A DNA stretch of 64,000 nucleotides from Gemmatimonadota bacterium (GCA_040388535.1 JAZKBR010000007.1:254862-318861), one strand, 5' to 3'. Numbered from the stretch's first letter, positions 8,561 to 17,655 are shown. Notes: generated by a model not told the origin, from the sequence alone. Made by a program: numbers and translations.

Positions 8561-8722
8561 CGCCTATCTCCTTCCGCAGTGTCCTGGTCGGGAAGGTAGA
8601 GGCGGTAGAGGAACGGGGTTTGAAGGGAACGGAAATGGAAGATGAGGGAACCTTCAGGCGGTCGGGCGCATGCCAGCCGCTCCCGGAAATGACGAACGCG
8701 GCCGGAGCCGCGTCATCACTGG

Positions 8723-8794
8723 AGCCACTGGTCAGATTTGAACTGACGACCGCTCGATTACGAATCGAGTGCTCTACCCCTGAGCTACAGTGGC
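8723..8794 (-). tRNA. tRNA-Thr (CGT)
   Basis: A 72-nt cloverleaf on the minus strand. Acceptor GCCACTG/CAGTGGC with discriminator T; anticodon stem CTCGA/TCGAG with loop TTCGTAA, anticodon CGT; T-arm CAGTTCAAATCTG. Lies 13 nt downstream of tRNA-Leu and is probably co-transcribed with it. Confidence 0.94.
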
Positions 8795-8807
8795 GAGGCC
8801 CTCGCAA

Positions 8808-8889
8808 TGCCCTGACGCGGATTCGAACCGCGACGCCTTGCGGCACTACCCCCTCAAGATAGCGTGTCTACCAGTTTCACCATCAGGGC
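8808..8889 (-). tRNA. tRNA-Leu (GAG)
   Basis: An 82-nt class II tRNA with a long variable arm (TGCCGCAAGGCG). Acceptor GCCCTGA pairs with TCAGGGC, discriminator A. Anticodon stem CTATC/GGTAG with loop TTGAGGG, anticodon GAG. T-loop TTCGAAT. Confidence 0.94.
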
Positions 8890-8925
8890 GTGGCGGGCAG
8901 AGTATAGCGGGCCACGCCGGGAGGG

Positions 8926-9558
8926 TCAACGCCGCCGTCCGCCAGTCTGGAAGGAGAGCTGGACGCCGATGTTGAGGACGCGGTCGCTCAGGGTCGGCTC
9001 ATTCCGCTTGGTGAAGGTCCCTTTGTAGAAGTCCACCGTGGGCCCCAGCGACACCTGCGGCGACAGCGCGATGTCAAATCCTGCACCTACGCTCCAGCCG
9101 AAGCCGGTTTCGGTGATGTTCGGCCCGATGAAGTCCGGCGGCGGGGTGCCCGCCTGCGCAATGCCGCCACCGGCCTTGAGGTACAGTCCCGCGTTCTTCA
9201 GCGGGTACACCTGCGCCATCACCAGCCCGGCGCCGAACGTCTCGGTGCCACCGTCCACGGAATTGAACCAGCCGAAGAACTCGCCGCCGACCCGGACACT
9301 CGAATTGGGCGTCCCACCGAGGCGGAGTCCGAGCGTCGGCTTGGTGAGCGACTGGGTGTATTCCGTCTCCACCGAATACTTGTTCTGCTCGGCACCGGCA
9401 CCTACCGTCCCGCTGATGAAGAAGCCGGAGCGCACCCCTTCGGCCGGAAGTTCAACCAGTCCGCGATCCCGCCCGCCGCGGCGTCCCTGAGCAGACAGCG
9501 AAGTGGTGGCACCCACGGCAAGGGCAATCAGGGTGAATGCAACTAGTGAGCGTGGCAT
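8926..9558 (-). CDS. Outer-membrane beta-barrel domain protein
   Basis: A 210-residue protein. The ATG at 9558 has GGAG 9 nt upstream and opens a signal peptide cleaved near L-S-A-Q; the longer upstream frame adds unlikely sequence. The mature chain alternates short amphipathic strands (S-V-R-V-G-G-E-F-F-G-W, L-Y-L-K-A-G-G-G-I, G-W-S-V-G-A-G-F-D-I-A-L, V-L-N-I-G-V-Q-L-S-F-Q), as in eight-stranded OmpA-like/OMP_b-brl proteins. The C-terminal strand is followed by a basic G-G-R-R-R tail. A porin, adhesin or structural role cannot be decided. It diverges from the SURF1 gene. Confidence 0.75.
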   Translation of the reverse strand: MPRSLVAFTLIALAVGATTSLSAQGRRGGRDRGLVELPAEGVRSGFFISGTVGAGAEQNKYSVETEYTQSLTKPTLGLRLGGTPNSSVRVGGEFFGWFNSVDGGTETFGAGLVMAQVYPLKNAGLYLKAGGGIAQAGTPPPDFIGPNITETGFGWSVGAGFDIALSPQVSLGPTVDFYKGTFTKRNEPTLSDRVLNIGVQLSFQTGGRRR

Positions 9559-9728
9559 CGTCGGGTTCTCCGTGGAAGTCAGCGTCGAAAAATAAGGGTA
9601 TGTGGGCGACTGCTGGTCCTCGCAGTGGGCAGGTCGTGTGCCAACACGATATCTTGTGCTACTACAACAGCTTGCACGATTTGGTGCCACCGGAAACCGG
9701 GTGCCACTGTCCAGAAAGAGGGTCACAG

Positions 9729-10445
9729 GTGTCCCGAACTCGCCGCGTCGCACTCCTGGGTGCCACCGTGCTGCTCACGACAGCCGCACTGCTGCTCTGC
9801 CGCTGGCAGCTCCGCCGACTCCAGCAGCGTCGGGCCTCGAACACCGCCCTGCTGGCCGCACGGGCGCTGCCTCCGCTCGACCTCACCGATTCCAGCGTGG
9901 CCCCGGTTCCCGGGCGCCGCCTGCGCGTGCATGGTGAGTTCGGCTCCGGACAACTCACGCTGCGGGGCAGAGTGCACGACGCCGCCCCTGGGCTCGAAGT
10001 AGCCACCGCGTTTCGAGTGGCCGGGAGCGGGGCGACGCTCTGGGTCGTGCGCGGTTTCGTCACCTCACCCGACGCCACCACCATTCCTGCTATCCGGGAG
10101 CCGACCGCGGGCGAGGTGACCATCGAAGGGCTCGCCCTTCCGGTACCCGTCACGACCGATGCCGGACAACCCCTCGTGCGGGGTCGCGATACCACGTGGC
10201 GCCGGCTCGACCGCAGCGTACTGCGCCAGCGCACTCCGGCCAGCTACGACGTGTATCTCCTGCTCACCGGGAATGACTCCGGCCCCGGGCAACTCCCGTC
10301 GGTGGAGCCGCCCGTGCTCGACGACGGCCCCCACCTGAGTTATGCCTTGCAGTGGTTCGGAATTGCGCTGGCGATCGCCGCGTTCGGAACTATCGCGTTG
10401 CGGCGAGACGGTCGCGGGTCTGTTCCACCCCGCGGAGCACCCTGA
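9729..10445 (+). CDS. SURF1-family cytochrome oxidase assembly protein
   Basis: A 238-residue inner-membrane protein with the SURF1 layout: one N-terminal transmembrane helix (about 7-24), a periplasmic domain with G-R-R-L-R-V-H-G-E-F and W-V-V-R-G-F-V, and a C-terminal helix starting H-L-S-Y-A-L-Q-W-F-G, the family hallmark. It helps insert heme a into cytochrome oxidase subunit I. The start is a GTG after a purine-rich AGAAAGAGGG. Heme A synthase is encoded about 19 kb away, so the two steps are in the same window but not one operon. The last 56 nt overlap the convergent dipeptidase gene. Confidence 0.88.
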   Translation: MSRTRRVALLGATVLLTTAALLLCRWQLRRLQQRRASNTALLAARALPPLDLTDSSVAPVPGRRLRVHGEFGSGQLTLRGRVHDAAPGLEVATAFRVAGSGATLWVVRGFVTSPDATTIPAIREPTAGEVTIEGLALPVPVTTDAGQPLVRGRDTTWRRLDRSVLRQRTPASYDVYLLLTGNDSGPGQLPSVEPPVLDDGPHLSYALQWFGIALAIAAFGTIALRRDGRGSVPPRGAP

Positions 10446-11592
10446 GAATGTTGCCGTTCGCGAGCTTGGTGAGTTCGGCGTCGGTCCAGCCGCGCCGGAT
10501 CAACTCGGCGAAGAGGAGCGGGTAGCCGGTCACGTCGCCCATGCCGTCTGGCAGTTCGGTGGTGCCGTCGTAATCGCCACCGAGACCGACGTGGTCGATG
10601 CCGGCAATCTTGCGCACGTGCTCGACATGATCGGCCACATCCTTCGCCGTGGCATTCGGGCGCGGATGGCGCTGTTCGAAGGCAGTCCGCGCCGCCGCTC
10701 GCGCTGTCGAGTCGGTGATGCTTCGCACCGAGTCGCGCAGCATCTGCTGCCATTCCCGCATGCCAGTGGTCTTCACGAAGCCGCTGACGAAGGTCACCAT
10801 CACGACGCCGCCGTTCTTCGGTAGCCGCGCGAGGATGGAGTCCGGCACATTGCGCGGCACGTCCGCAATCGCACGCGCCGACGAATGCGAGAACATCACT
10901 GGCGCCTGACTGACGTCCAGCGCGTCGCTCATCGTCCCCGGCGACACGTGGCTGAGGTCGACGATCATCCCGAGGCGATTCATCTCCCGGACCACATCGC
11001 GGCCGAAGTCGGTCAGTCCGCCGTGCTTCGCCGTATCGAGCGCCGCATCGGCCCAGTCAAGCGTCACGTTGTGGGTGAGTGTCATGTAGCGCGCGCCGAG
11101 GGCGTAATACATCCGCAGTGCGCCGAGCGAGTTCTCGATCGCGTGGCCGCCCTCCATCCCCAGGAGCGAGGCCACCTTGCCGGCCTTGCGCGCGGCGACG
11201 ATATCGTCGGCAGAGAGCGCCAGCTGGAACTGATCGGGGTACATCGCAATCATCCGCCGGGCGATGTCGATCTCCTCCAGCTGCATCTTCGCGTAACCCG
11301 AGTCTTTTGCTTCACCGGGGATGTAGACCGACCAGAACTGCCCACCGAGCCCGCCAATCTTCATTCGGGCGAAATCGGTCTGGCCAGGTGCGCGGGTCCG
11401 CAGCGGGTACTTGGCCACGTCCATGGGGCCGGCCTTGTTCATCCGGATTTCCCAGGGCAAATCGTTGTGTCCGTCAATGATCGGTCGCGAGGCCAGGAAC
11501 TGACGCGCGTGAATCATCGCGGCGTCCTCTGCCTGCGCCACCAGTGACACGGGAATCAGCAGCATCCAGCCCAGCAGCATCCGAGCTCGCAT
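10390..11592 (-). CDS. Secreted membrane dipeptidase (peptidase M19)
   Basis: A 400-residue zinc dipeptidase with a signal peptide (cleavage near V-A-Q20). The zinc-binding H-x-D is D-G-H42-N-D44. The bridging Glu lies in L-G-M-E-G-G-H, and further family ligands are in I-V-D-L-S-H-V-S, the F-S-H-S-S-A-R-A motif and D-H-V-G-L-G-G-D-Y-D-G. It should hydrolyse dipeptides in the periplasm, including cell-wall or dietary D-amino acid dipeptides in this family. It starts 5 nt after the phosphatase gene ends and is probably in one operon with it. The 3' end overlaps the convergent SURF1 gene by 56 nt. Confidence 0.92.
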   Translation of the reverse strand: MRARMLLGWMLLIPVSLVAQAEDAAMIHARQFLASRPIIDGHNDLPWEIRMNKAGPMDVAKYPLRTRAPGQTDFARMKIGGLGGQFWSVYIPGEAKDSGYAKMQLEEIDIARRMIAMYPDQFQLALSADDIVAARKAGKVASLLGMEGGHAIENSLGALRMYYALGARYMTLTHNVTLDWADAALDTAKHGGLTDFGRDVVREMNRLGMIVDLSHVSPGTMSDALDVSQAPVMFSHSSARAIADVPRNVPDSILARLPKNGGVVMVTFVSGFVKTTGMREWQQMLRDSVRSITDSTARAAARTAFEQRHPRPNATAKDVADHVEHVRKIAGIDHVGLGGDYDGTTELPDGMGDVTGYPLLFAELIRRGWTDAELTKLANGNILRVLRGVEQTRDRLAATR

Positions 11593-11597
11593 CGCGG

Positions 11598-13184
11598 TTA
11601 CCTCGTCGGCCGTCGGCCGAATAGTTCAGGAAGCGGCACGCCATCGAGGCGTTCCGTCGGTCGGACTCCAAGCACCTGCGCCAGCGTGGGGGCAATATCT
11701 ACGGTACGAATGATCCGTTCCACGCGCCGCGGCGCGACGCCGGGAACACGGAAGAGAATCGGTACTCGCATATCATCAGTGTTGAGGGTGCCGTGCGAGG
11801 TCTCGGCCTTGTTGGATCCGAAGATAAAGTGTTCGTCGACCACGGCCACCACAAACCAGCCAAAGCCCGGCGGCAGGTTGCTCCGCCAGTACGACGCATC
11901 CCGGTCGTTTGATCGGGCCGCGGCAAGCGAGCGGTTCGTGAAGACCCGCCGCACACCCGGCATTTTCCTCACCTCGGCAGCCAGGACGTCATCGAGGGAG
12001 TCGACGTTAACGCCGCGGCTCGCGAGCGCGGGGCGATCGCCGTAGATCAGCCCGGTCTCGACACCGGCGCCGATGTCGATCCGCCAGCGCGTGCGCGCCC
12101 AGGTGTTGAGCATGCGCGCGAATGGCGCGAGCGCCACACGGCCCCCGACCCCAGCCTCGGGGTACTCCGTGACACCGTGGTCCGCCGTGAGTGACACGAT
12201 CATCTGACCGGGCGGCACAATGGTCGCAAGGGAATCGAAGAACGCGCCGAGGTAGCGATCGAGCTTGAGCAGCTGATCGTGGATCTCGCGCGAGCCCGGG
12301 CCCCAGCGATGGCCGATCGCGTCGGTCGTCGAGAGCGAGAGACTCAGGAAGTCGGCGCCGTCGCGGGTGCCGAGCCGCATCTGCTTCACGCCGGTGAAAG
12401 CAAAATCCAGCGTGAGGGAGTCCATCGCCGGACGCTTCTCGATCTCGACGATCGCGGTGGCAGAGTCCGTCGACAACAGATGAGGGAAGAGTCGGTCGGC
12501 GCCATTGACTTCGAAGGGTCGATCGTCTGGCTCGGGATAGCTCGCCGGATCGCGCTCGAGGGTCCACGCGCTGCCACGCAAGCGACCGACCGGATCACGC
12601 GCATCCCAGGCCGTGACCCAGGATGGCAGCGTGTCGGCGTACCAGCGACTGGTGGTGAAGATTCCCTTGGAGAACCAGAAGACGGGGACCTTGGCCCGGC
12701 CAACCGGCAGGATCGCACCGCGATCCTTTCTCGAGACGGAGAGGACGCGCGTCGCCGAGTCGTGCGCCAGCATCCAGTCAAAGAGGGTCGAGCCGAGCAT
12801 GCGTCGCGGCGAAGCACCCGTGGCGGTACTGCGGATCAGTGGCGTGGTCAGGTCGGGGACGCCGAGATCATTGTAGACGATGCCGACATGGGCAGGTGTC
12901 CGGCCCGTCATCATCGTGGCGTGCCCCGGGGCCGTTTCGGTCACACCGTGATCCTGCTCACCATTCCGGAAGAAGACGCCGTCGCGAAGCAGCATCGCGA
13001 AGCCGCCACGAAAATCGCCACGAAAGCGGTCGAGATAGTCGGGGCGCATCTGGTCGACAGCAATCGCCACGACAAGCCGGATCGGCTTGGCCGTCGCAGG
13101 CCTGGCGACCGTCCGCTGGGCGGCGAGTGGCAGGCTGATCGCGAGCAGGCTGATCGCCACCATGGTGGCGTAGCGGTGCAACAT
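11598..13184 (-). CDS. Alkaline phosphatase superfamily protein (PafA/NPP-like phosphodiesterase)
   Basis: A 528-residue exported metalloenzyme. The ATG at 13184 has GGAG 9 nt upstream and gives a signal peptide ending L-P-L-A-A-Q. The first metal ligand is Asp44 in A-V-D-Q-M-R-P-D-Y. The probable nucleophile is Thr84 in T-E-T-A-P-G-H-A-T, followed by M-T-G-R. Later metal ligands occur in S-T-T-D-A-I-G-H-R-W-G-P and T-A-D-H-G-V. A Thr nucleophile points to the phosphate-irrepressible PafA / nucleotide-pyrophosphatase branch rather than Ser-type PhoA. It probably releases phosphate from organic esters in the periplasm and is operonic with the dipeptidase. Confidence 0.87.
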   Translation of the reverse strand: MLHRYATMVAISLLAISLPLAAQRTVARPATAKPIRLVVAIAVDQMRPDYLDRFRGDFRGGFAMLLRDGVFFRNGEQDHGVTETAPGHATMMTGRTPAHVGIVYNDLGVPDLTTPLIRSTATGASPRRMLGSTLFDWMLAHDSATRVLSVSRKDRGAILPVGRAKVPVFWFSKGIFTTSRWYADTLPSWVTAWDARDPVGRLRGSAWTLERDPASYPEPDDRPFEVNGADRLFPHLLSTDSATAIVEIEKRPAMDSLTLDFAFTGVKQMRLGTRDGADFLSLSLSTTDAIGHRWGPGSREIHDQLLKLDRYLGAFFDSLATIVPPGQMIVSLTADHGVTEYPEAGVGGRVALAPFARMLNTWARTRWRIDIGAGVETGLIYGDRPALASRGVNVDSLDDVLAAEVRKMPGVRRVFTNRSLAAARSNDRDASYWRSNLPPGFGWFVVAVVDEHFIFGSNKAETSHGTLNTDDMRVPILFRVPGVAPRRVERIIRTVDIAPTLAQVLGVRPTERLDGVPLPELFGRRPTR

Positions 13185-13269
13185 TCGGCTTCTCCGGTGG
13201 TGTGAATCCGGGGAATGAGAGCGTATTATTGTCACGAATCCGCGATCCACTGGTGGAGGTGCCGCGGCC

Positions 13270-13647
13270 ATGGAACGTAATACCAGACAGCGCGGAGCGA
13301 TCCGTCGCGTGTTCCAGCGCAGCGATCGCCCGCTCGGTATGGGCGAAGTCCTTGCCGGCGCGAGGAGCGAAGTCGCTGGACTCGGCATCGCCACTGTATA
13401 TCGCAACATCAGGATCCTGATTGACGAAGCGTGGCTGGTGCCGGTCGAATTACCGGGTCAGCCCCCTCGTTATGAACTCCAGGGCAAGCCGCACCACCAC
13501 CATTTTCATTGCCGCCAGTGTGACCGTGTCTTCGACGCACCGGGCTGCCTCGACATGCTTGACCAGCTGGTCCCCACGGGATGCCGCCTTGAAGCTCACG
13601 AGATCATCCTCAACGGCACCTGCGTCGATTGCCTGATGGCCTCCTGA
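13270..13647 (+). CDS. Fur-family metal or peroxide regulator
   Basis: A 125-residue Fur-superfamily protein. The DNA-binding half is R-N-T-R-Q-R-G-A-I-R-R-V-F with recognition segment G-I-A-T-V-Y-R-N-I. The dimerisation half holds a His cluster (75-80) and two structural-zinc pairs, C81-x-x-C84 and C118-x-x-C121. GGAGG precedes the ATG. Fur, Zur and PerR cannot be separated by eye. The gene is followed after 4 nt by copD and then marR, so one operon probably couples metal sensing with a copper-type membrane protein. It diverges from the phosphatase gene across an 85-nt gap. Confidence 0.88.
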   Translation: MERNTRQRGAIRRVFQRSDRPLGMGEVLAGARSEVAGLGIATVYRNIRILIDEAWLVPVELPGQPPRYELQGKPHHHHFHCRQCDRVFDAPGCLDMLDQLVPTGCRLEAHEIILNGTCVDCLMAS

Positions 13648-13651
13648 ACCA

Positions 13652-14578
13652 ATGACATCCGCCAGCGCCCCGCTCTTCCCCGTCGTCCGTGGCCTGATCG
13701 CGACGACCCTGCTCTTGCTCGTCGGCGTCATCCTGGCCGAGGGGATTGTCGCCCGTCGAGTCACCGGTCGCGATGCTGCGGTCGATGCCGAACTCCGTGG
13801 CTGGTTCACCCGGCTTCCCGGCTTGCTGGGCTGGTTCATGCTGATGCTCTCGCTCGGGCGCGCCGCATTGCAGCTCCTCTCGTTCGTCGATCCAGGCGAA
13901 TCGGTGACGACCGACCTGATCCGCGGGATGCTCTGGCAAGGGAGCTGGGGCAACGCGTGGGTGCTGCAGACGAGCGCGGCCTTTGCACTGCTCACGACCA
14001 GTTGGTTGCTACGCAACAATGAGCGAGTACGCCGCCCCGTCACCGTGCTCCTGGTCGCGGCCCTGTTGTGGAGCGAGACCGGCATGGGGCACGCGGCCGA
14101 TGCGCTGTGGGGCCCCTGGCTCGGCCGCATCGTGTCAATGACCCACCTCATCGGTGGTGGCTACTGGCTCGGCACTCTTGGCGCACTGGCACTGATCGTC
14201 TTTCCCGCGCTGCGCGGTGATTCGCACTTGCCGACGCTCGCTGCCGTCGTACGCGACTTCTCGGTGCCAGCACGGATCGGCGCAGCGCTGCTCCTGATCT
14301 CAGGGGTGCGCTCGACCTGGACCGATGCCGGGTCGCTCGCGGCGATCCCGACGACCACGTGGGGTCAACTGCTGATCGCGAAGGTGGCCTGCCTGGCCGG
14401 TGTTGCCGCGATCGGCTGGTGGAACTGGAAGGTGGTCACCCCAGGACTCGAACGCGGTCTGCCGATCGCACCATCGCGCCTGCGACGCGCCGTCGTCATC
14501 GAGCTCTCACTCGGCCTGGTGATGCTCGCCATCACGGCATTCCTGATTGCGGCTCCGCTGCCCGTCCACGCCTCGTGA
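13652..14578 (+). CDS. CopD-domain integral membrane protein
   Basis: A 308-residue protein with about eight transmembrane helices and the CopD-domain pattern: conserved His in G-M-G-H-A-A-D and in M-T-H-L-I-G-G-G-Y-W-L-G, and a K-V-A near the last third. CopD proteins are linked to copper import or handling across the inner membrane. The ATG lies 4 nt after the fur stop, and the last codons overlap the next gene's GTG (GTGA), so all three are translationally linked. The metal is not shown by the sequence. Confidence 0.82.
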   Translation: MTSASAPLFPVVRGLIATTLLLLVGVILAEGIVARRVTGRDAAVDAELRGWFTRLPGLLGWFMLMLSLGRAALQLLSFVDPGESVTTDLIRGMLWQGSWGNAWVLQTSAAFALLTTSWLLRNNERVRRPVTVLLVAALLWSETGMGHAADALWGPWLGRIVSMTHLIGGGYWLGTLGALALIVFPALRGDSHLPTLAAVVRDFSVPARIGAALLLISGVRSTWTDAGSLAAIPTTTWGQLLIAKVACLAGVAAIGWWNWKVVTPGLERGLPIAPSRLRRAVVIELSLGLVMLAITAFLIAAPLPVHAS

Positions 14579-15000
14579 CTTCGCACGCCCCGCTCGGCCT
14601 CGCCCTTCAGGCCATGGCTCGCGCCCACCGGGCACGCCTTGGTGCGCTGCTGGCACCGCACGGCGTGCATCCGGGACAGGATCTGCTGCTGCTGGCGATC
14701 TGGGATGAACCTGGGCTACGCCAGGCGACCCTCGCCGCGCGGCTCGGTGTCGAGCCGCCGACAGTCACCCGCATGGTGCAGCGTCTCGAGCGGAGTGGCC
14801 TGCTCGAGCGCCGGCGCGATCCCCACGATGCCCGGGTGTTGCGGATTCATCCCACGACGCGTTCGCGGCTGATCGAAGGCACCGTCCGACGGGTGTGGAG
14901 CGATGTCGATGCCGCGCTCGTCGCGGCGCTCGGAGAAGCCGATGGCGAGCGACTGCGACGGCTTGCCGAGGCGGTGACGCAGGCGCTGCGCGCGCCTTAG
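14575..15000 (+). CDS. MarR-family transcriptional regulator
   Basis: A 141-residue winged-helix protein starting at a GTG that overlaps the copD stop. The HTH reads R-Q-A-T-L-A-A-R-L-G-V-E-P-P-T-V-T-R-M-V-Q-R-L, followed by a wing with R-R-D-P-H-D-A-R-V-L. It ends the Fur-CopD-MarR operon. Its stop overlaps the stop of the convergent dehydrogenase gene (CTTAG). Target and ligand unknown. Confidence 0.85.
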   Translation: MTSHAPLGLALQAMARAHRARLGALLAPHGVHPGQDLLLLAIWDEPGLRQATLAARLGVEPPTVTRMVQRLERSGLLERRRDPHDARVLRIHPTTRSRLIEGTVRRVWSDVDAALVAALGEADGERLRRLAEAVTQALRAP

Positions 15001-16271
15001 TCGTCGTGCGTGAGGGCGGCGCTCCAGCCGCCGACCTCGGGCGACTGCAGCGGCGGGCGCACTGCGTTGGGCTGCCATCCGAACATGGCGCTGCACGCCG
15101 GGCCGCAGACGGCGCCCTGACAGGCTCCCATCCCGACGCGCGTCCAGAGCTTTGCCTGCCGCTGACTCCACTCCGGCTGGATCGCGCCACACGCCACATC
15201 CTCACAGCGGCAGAGGATGGTATCATCCGCGGCGAGCGTGAGCACCTCGCGACGCGGCGCGAAGGTGGCTGCAAGCCGGGCAGCAAAGCGACGACCCGCG
15301 TCACGACGCCCGGCGAGGGTCGCATGTCGTGCCGCGCGAAGATCTCCGGCCGCAGCACAACCGGCAATCTCTCCTTCCGCGATCCCGGCGTCATCGCCCT
15401 TCACTCCAGTGCACTCCCCTGCCGCCCACACGCCGGCGATGCTGGTCTGCTGCAGTGCTTCCGTGGCGATCGCGTCCTCTCGCATGGTGCAGCCGAGCAA
15501 CTGCGCGAGTTCGGTGTTCGGCACCAGACCCATCGCGGCGCCGGCGAAATCACAGTCGAACTCCTCCATGCGCTTTCCGATCTGTACCGTGACGCTGCGC
15601 AGTCGACCTTCGCCCGCCGCGCGGACAATCCAGCTATTCGTGCGATACGGTGTCGAAAGAAACGCCCCGCGATAGCGAACGCCCTCGAGCAGTTTCGCCG
15701 GTGAGGAACTGAGCGACGCGGCGAAGCGCAACAGCGCGACGCTCCCGGCCTGCTCCGCCACGAAGCGCACATCTGCCCCGGCGTGTGCGAGCGCTGCCGC
15801 CACGGGGAGCAGGAGCGGCCCTGTGCCACCGATGACGACGCGCTTGCCGGTCATCCGCAACCCGGATTTGCAGAACGATTGCAAACCACCGACACCCATC
15901 ACGCCGGGGAGTGTCCAGCCCGGAAAGGGGAGGAATCTCTCCTTGGCGCCAGTCGCCAGGATGATGCATTCCGTGCCGACCGGGGCGATGCGCCCGCGGA
16001 AGTCGACGATGAGCTCGTGCGGCGAGTTGATATCGACGACACGCGCCTCGGCGGCGAAGGTCGCCCCGGCATTGCGCGCGCGCACCATCAGCGCTCGTGC
16101 ACGGGTCGGCAGCTCCGTCTCGCGCTGATGCCGCCAGACCTGGCCACCTGGTCGCAGCCCCTGGTCGATCACCAGCACCCGGCGGCCACGGGCAGCGGCC
16201 GACGCCGCGGCTGCCAGCCCGGCAGGGCCCGCTCCGATGACGACGATATCGACGCGGCGACGATCGCTCAC
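14997..16271 (-). CDS. FAD-dependent oxidoreductase with C-terminal [2Fe-2S] domain (D-hydroxyproline dehydrogenase subunit, HcnB-like)
   Basis: A 424-residue protein from a GTG overlapping the previous stop (GTGA). The N-terminal Rossmann motif is V-I-G-A-G-P-A-G at 11-18, with a second nucleotide-binding segment V-V-I-G-G-T-G-P near the middle. The C-terminus is a BFD-like [2Fe-2S] region with C-R-C-E-D-V and G-A-C-Q-G-A-V-C. Together with the small 2Fe-2S subunit and the DAO-type subunit just upstream it forms the three-part layout of hydrogen-cyanide-synthase-like amino acid dehydrogenases. In this operon the likely substrate is cis-4-hydroxy-D-proline, with electrons passed to the respiratory chain. 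Substrate is inferred from neighbours. Confidence 0.85.
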   Translation of the reverse strand: MSDRRRVDIVVIGAGPAGLAAAASAAARGRRVLVIDQGLRPGGQVWRHQRETELPTRARALMVRARNAGATFAAEARVVDINSPHELIVDFRGRIAPVGTECIILATGAKERFLPFPGWTLPGVMGVGGLQSFCKSGLRMTGKRVVIGGTGPLLLPVAAALAHAGADVRFVAEQAGSVALLRFAASLSSSPAKLLEGVRYRGAFLSTPYRTNSWIVRAAGEGRLRSVTVQIGKRMEEFDCDFAGAAMGLVPNTELAQLLGCTMREDAIATEALQQTSIAGVWAAGECTGVKGDDAGIAEGEIAGCAAAGDLRAARHATLAGRRDAGRRFAARLAATFAPRREVLTLAADDTILCRCEDVACGAIQPEWSQRQAKLWTRVGMGACQGAVCGPACSAMFGWQPNAVRPPLQSPEVGGWSAALTHDD

Positions 16272-16519
16272 GTTCCGGTCTCCACGCGCATGCCCTCTCG
16301 CACCGGTACCAGGCAGGCGCGCAGATCGTGTTGCCCGTCGATCGTCACCCGGCATTCGAAGCAGGTGCCCATGCCGCACACGGGTCCTCGCGGTCGACCG
16401 GTGAGGTCCCGTCGAAAAGTGGTGATGCCGAGCTGCAGCAACGCCGCGGCGACGGTCGCCTCCGCGGGTACCCGGCGCGGTACGCCGTCGACCGAGACCG
16501 TGACATCGCTGTCGCTCAC
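16268..16519 (-). CDS. Small [2Fe-2S] ferredoxin-like subunit (HcnA-like)
   Basis: An 83-residue beta-grasp ferredoxin with the cluster motif C-G-M-G-T-C-F-E-C and a fourth Cys in R-A-C-L-V-P. It overlaps both neighbours by 4 nt. In HcnABC-type and multi-subunit D-hydroxyproline dehydrogenases such a subunit relays electrons between the two FAD subunits. It is too small and too coupled to be a free ferredoxin. Confidence 0.87.
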   Translation of the reverse strand: MSDSDVTVSVDGVPRRVPAEATVAAALLQLGITTFRRDLTGRPRGPVCGMGTCFECRVTIDGQHDLRACLVPVREGMRVETGT

Positions 16520-17655
16520 GCGGCCTCCGACTCGAACTGCGGCATCGGTCGTTCAGGGCGGAATGGCGACGGGTCGACTGCTGGGGTTTGTCCCAGAATT
16601 CCCGCCACAATCATTTCGGCCGTTCCCGGCGCCATCGTGATGCCCAGCCCCTCGTGTCCGGCAGCGATCCACAGGTCGGGCAGCGAGGGCCACCGTCCGA
16701 TGAGGGGAAGCTTGTCGGGTGTCGTCGGGCGGAAGCCTGTCCAGGTCCGCACCGCACGCGCCTCGCGCAACCGGGGAATGAATTGCTGGGCACGGGCGAG
16801 CATGCGCGCGAGCAGTGGCCGATTGACCGCAGCATCGAGGCCCACGAGTTCGCGCGACGAGCCGATCAGCAGCTGGCCGGTGCGTCGCGGCTGCACGTTG
16901 AACGCAACCGATGCCGCGCCAAAGGTGTGGGCACTCTGCAGGTAGCCGAGTTCTACCAGCTGATGCTGCACCAGCCCAGGCTGGCGATCGGTGATCACCA
17001 GGTGCCCCTTGCGAGGAATGATCGGTAACCCGGGGACGAGGCCAGCGGAAGCGACGCCGGCCGCAATCACGATAGCACCCGTCGCGAGGCGGCTCCCGTC
17101 AGCAAAGCGCACCTCGCGGGCTGCGAGCGCGCTCACCGACGCGTGCTCGCGCAGCCGGGCGCCACGTGCCACTGCACGCAACACCAGTTCGCGGGCGATG
17201 GTGGGCGGATACACGACGAGGTCGCCCGGGACGAGCAACGCGCCCGCCAGCCCCGAAGCAAGATGCGGCTCCACGGCCATCAGCTCGCGCTGGCCGAGCA
17301 CTGCGGCGTCGATCCCCTGCGCCGTGTATCCCGCCACGCGTTGCGACGCCGCGTCGAGCTCCTCGTCGTTGGCGGCGAGCCAGAGCGTGCCGCAGCGATC
17401 GCACTCTGCCGCCGCAGGCAAGGATTCGCTGAGCACGTCCCAGCGACGGCGCGAGTCGGCGCAGAGCGCCAGCTGCGCGGGGGAATCGTCCATCGCCACG
17501 ATGTGACCCATCGCCGCGCCGGTGCTGCCGCCGCCTGCAAAATCGGCGTCGACGAGCAGCACCTGCAGGCCGGTCTCGGCGAGCCGGAGCGCGGTCGCCG
17601 CGCCCACCAGGCCGGCACCGATGACGGTTACATCGGGCGCGCTACTCGTGTTCAT
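16516..17655 (-). CDS. DAO-type FAD oxidoreductase (D-hydroxyproline dehydrogenase subunit, HcnC-like)
   Basis: A 379-residue D-amino-acid-oxidase-fold protein. The dinucleotide motif is V-I-G-A-G-L-V-G at 11-18. The C-terminal FAD segment reads T-W-T-G-F-R-P-T-T-P-D-K-L-P-L-I-G, then W-I-A-A-G-H-E-G-L-G, typical of the glycine-oxidase/D-amino-acid dehydrogenase group. The ATG at 17655 overlaps the epimerase stop (ATGA). It probably oxidises the epimerised D-hydroxyproline to the pyrroline carboxylate. An upstream in-frame extension exists but lies inside the epimerase gene and was rejected. Confidence 0.87.
   Translation of the reverse strand: MNTSSAPDVTVIGAGLVGAATALRLAETGLQVLLVDADFAGGGSTGAAMGHIVAMDDSPAQLALCADSRRRWDVLSESLPAAAECDRCGTLWLAANDEELDAASQRVAGYTAQGIDAAVLGQRELMAVEPHLASGLAGALLVPGDLVVYPPTIARELVLRAVARGARLREHASVSALAAREVRFADGSRLATGAIVIAAGVASAGLVPGLPIIPRKGHLVITDRQPGLVQHQLVELGYLQSAHTFGAASVAFNVQPRRTGQLLIGSSRELVGLDAAVNRPLLARMLARAQQFIPRLREARAVRTWTGFRPTTPDKLPLIGRWPSLPDLWIAAGHEGLGITMAPGTAEMIVAGILGQTPAVDPSPFRPERPMPQFESEAA

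Noticed and set aside
9622-9650. Sigma-54-like TGGCAC-N5-CTGC on the minus strand before the barrel gene
   Set aside because: The -12 element is imperfect and no sigma-54 activator gene or site is near; chance in GC-rich DNA.
13185-13269. Fur box in the fur/phosphatase divergent gap
   Set aside because: Only a loose AT-rich stretch near GTATTATTGTCAC; no convincing 19-bp symmetry.
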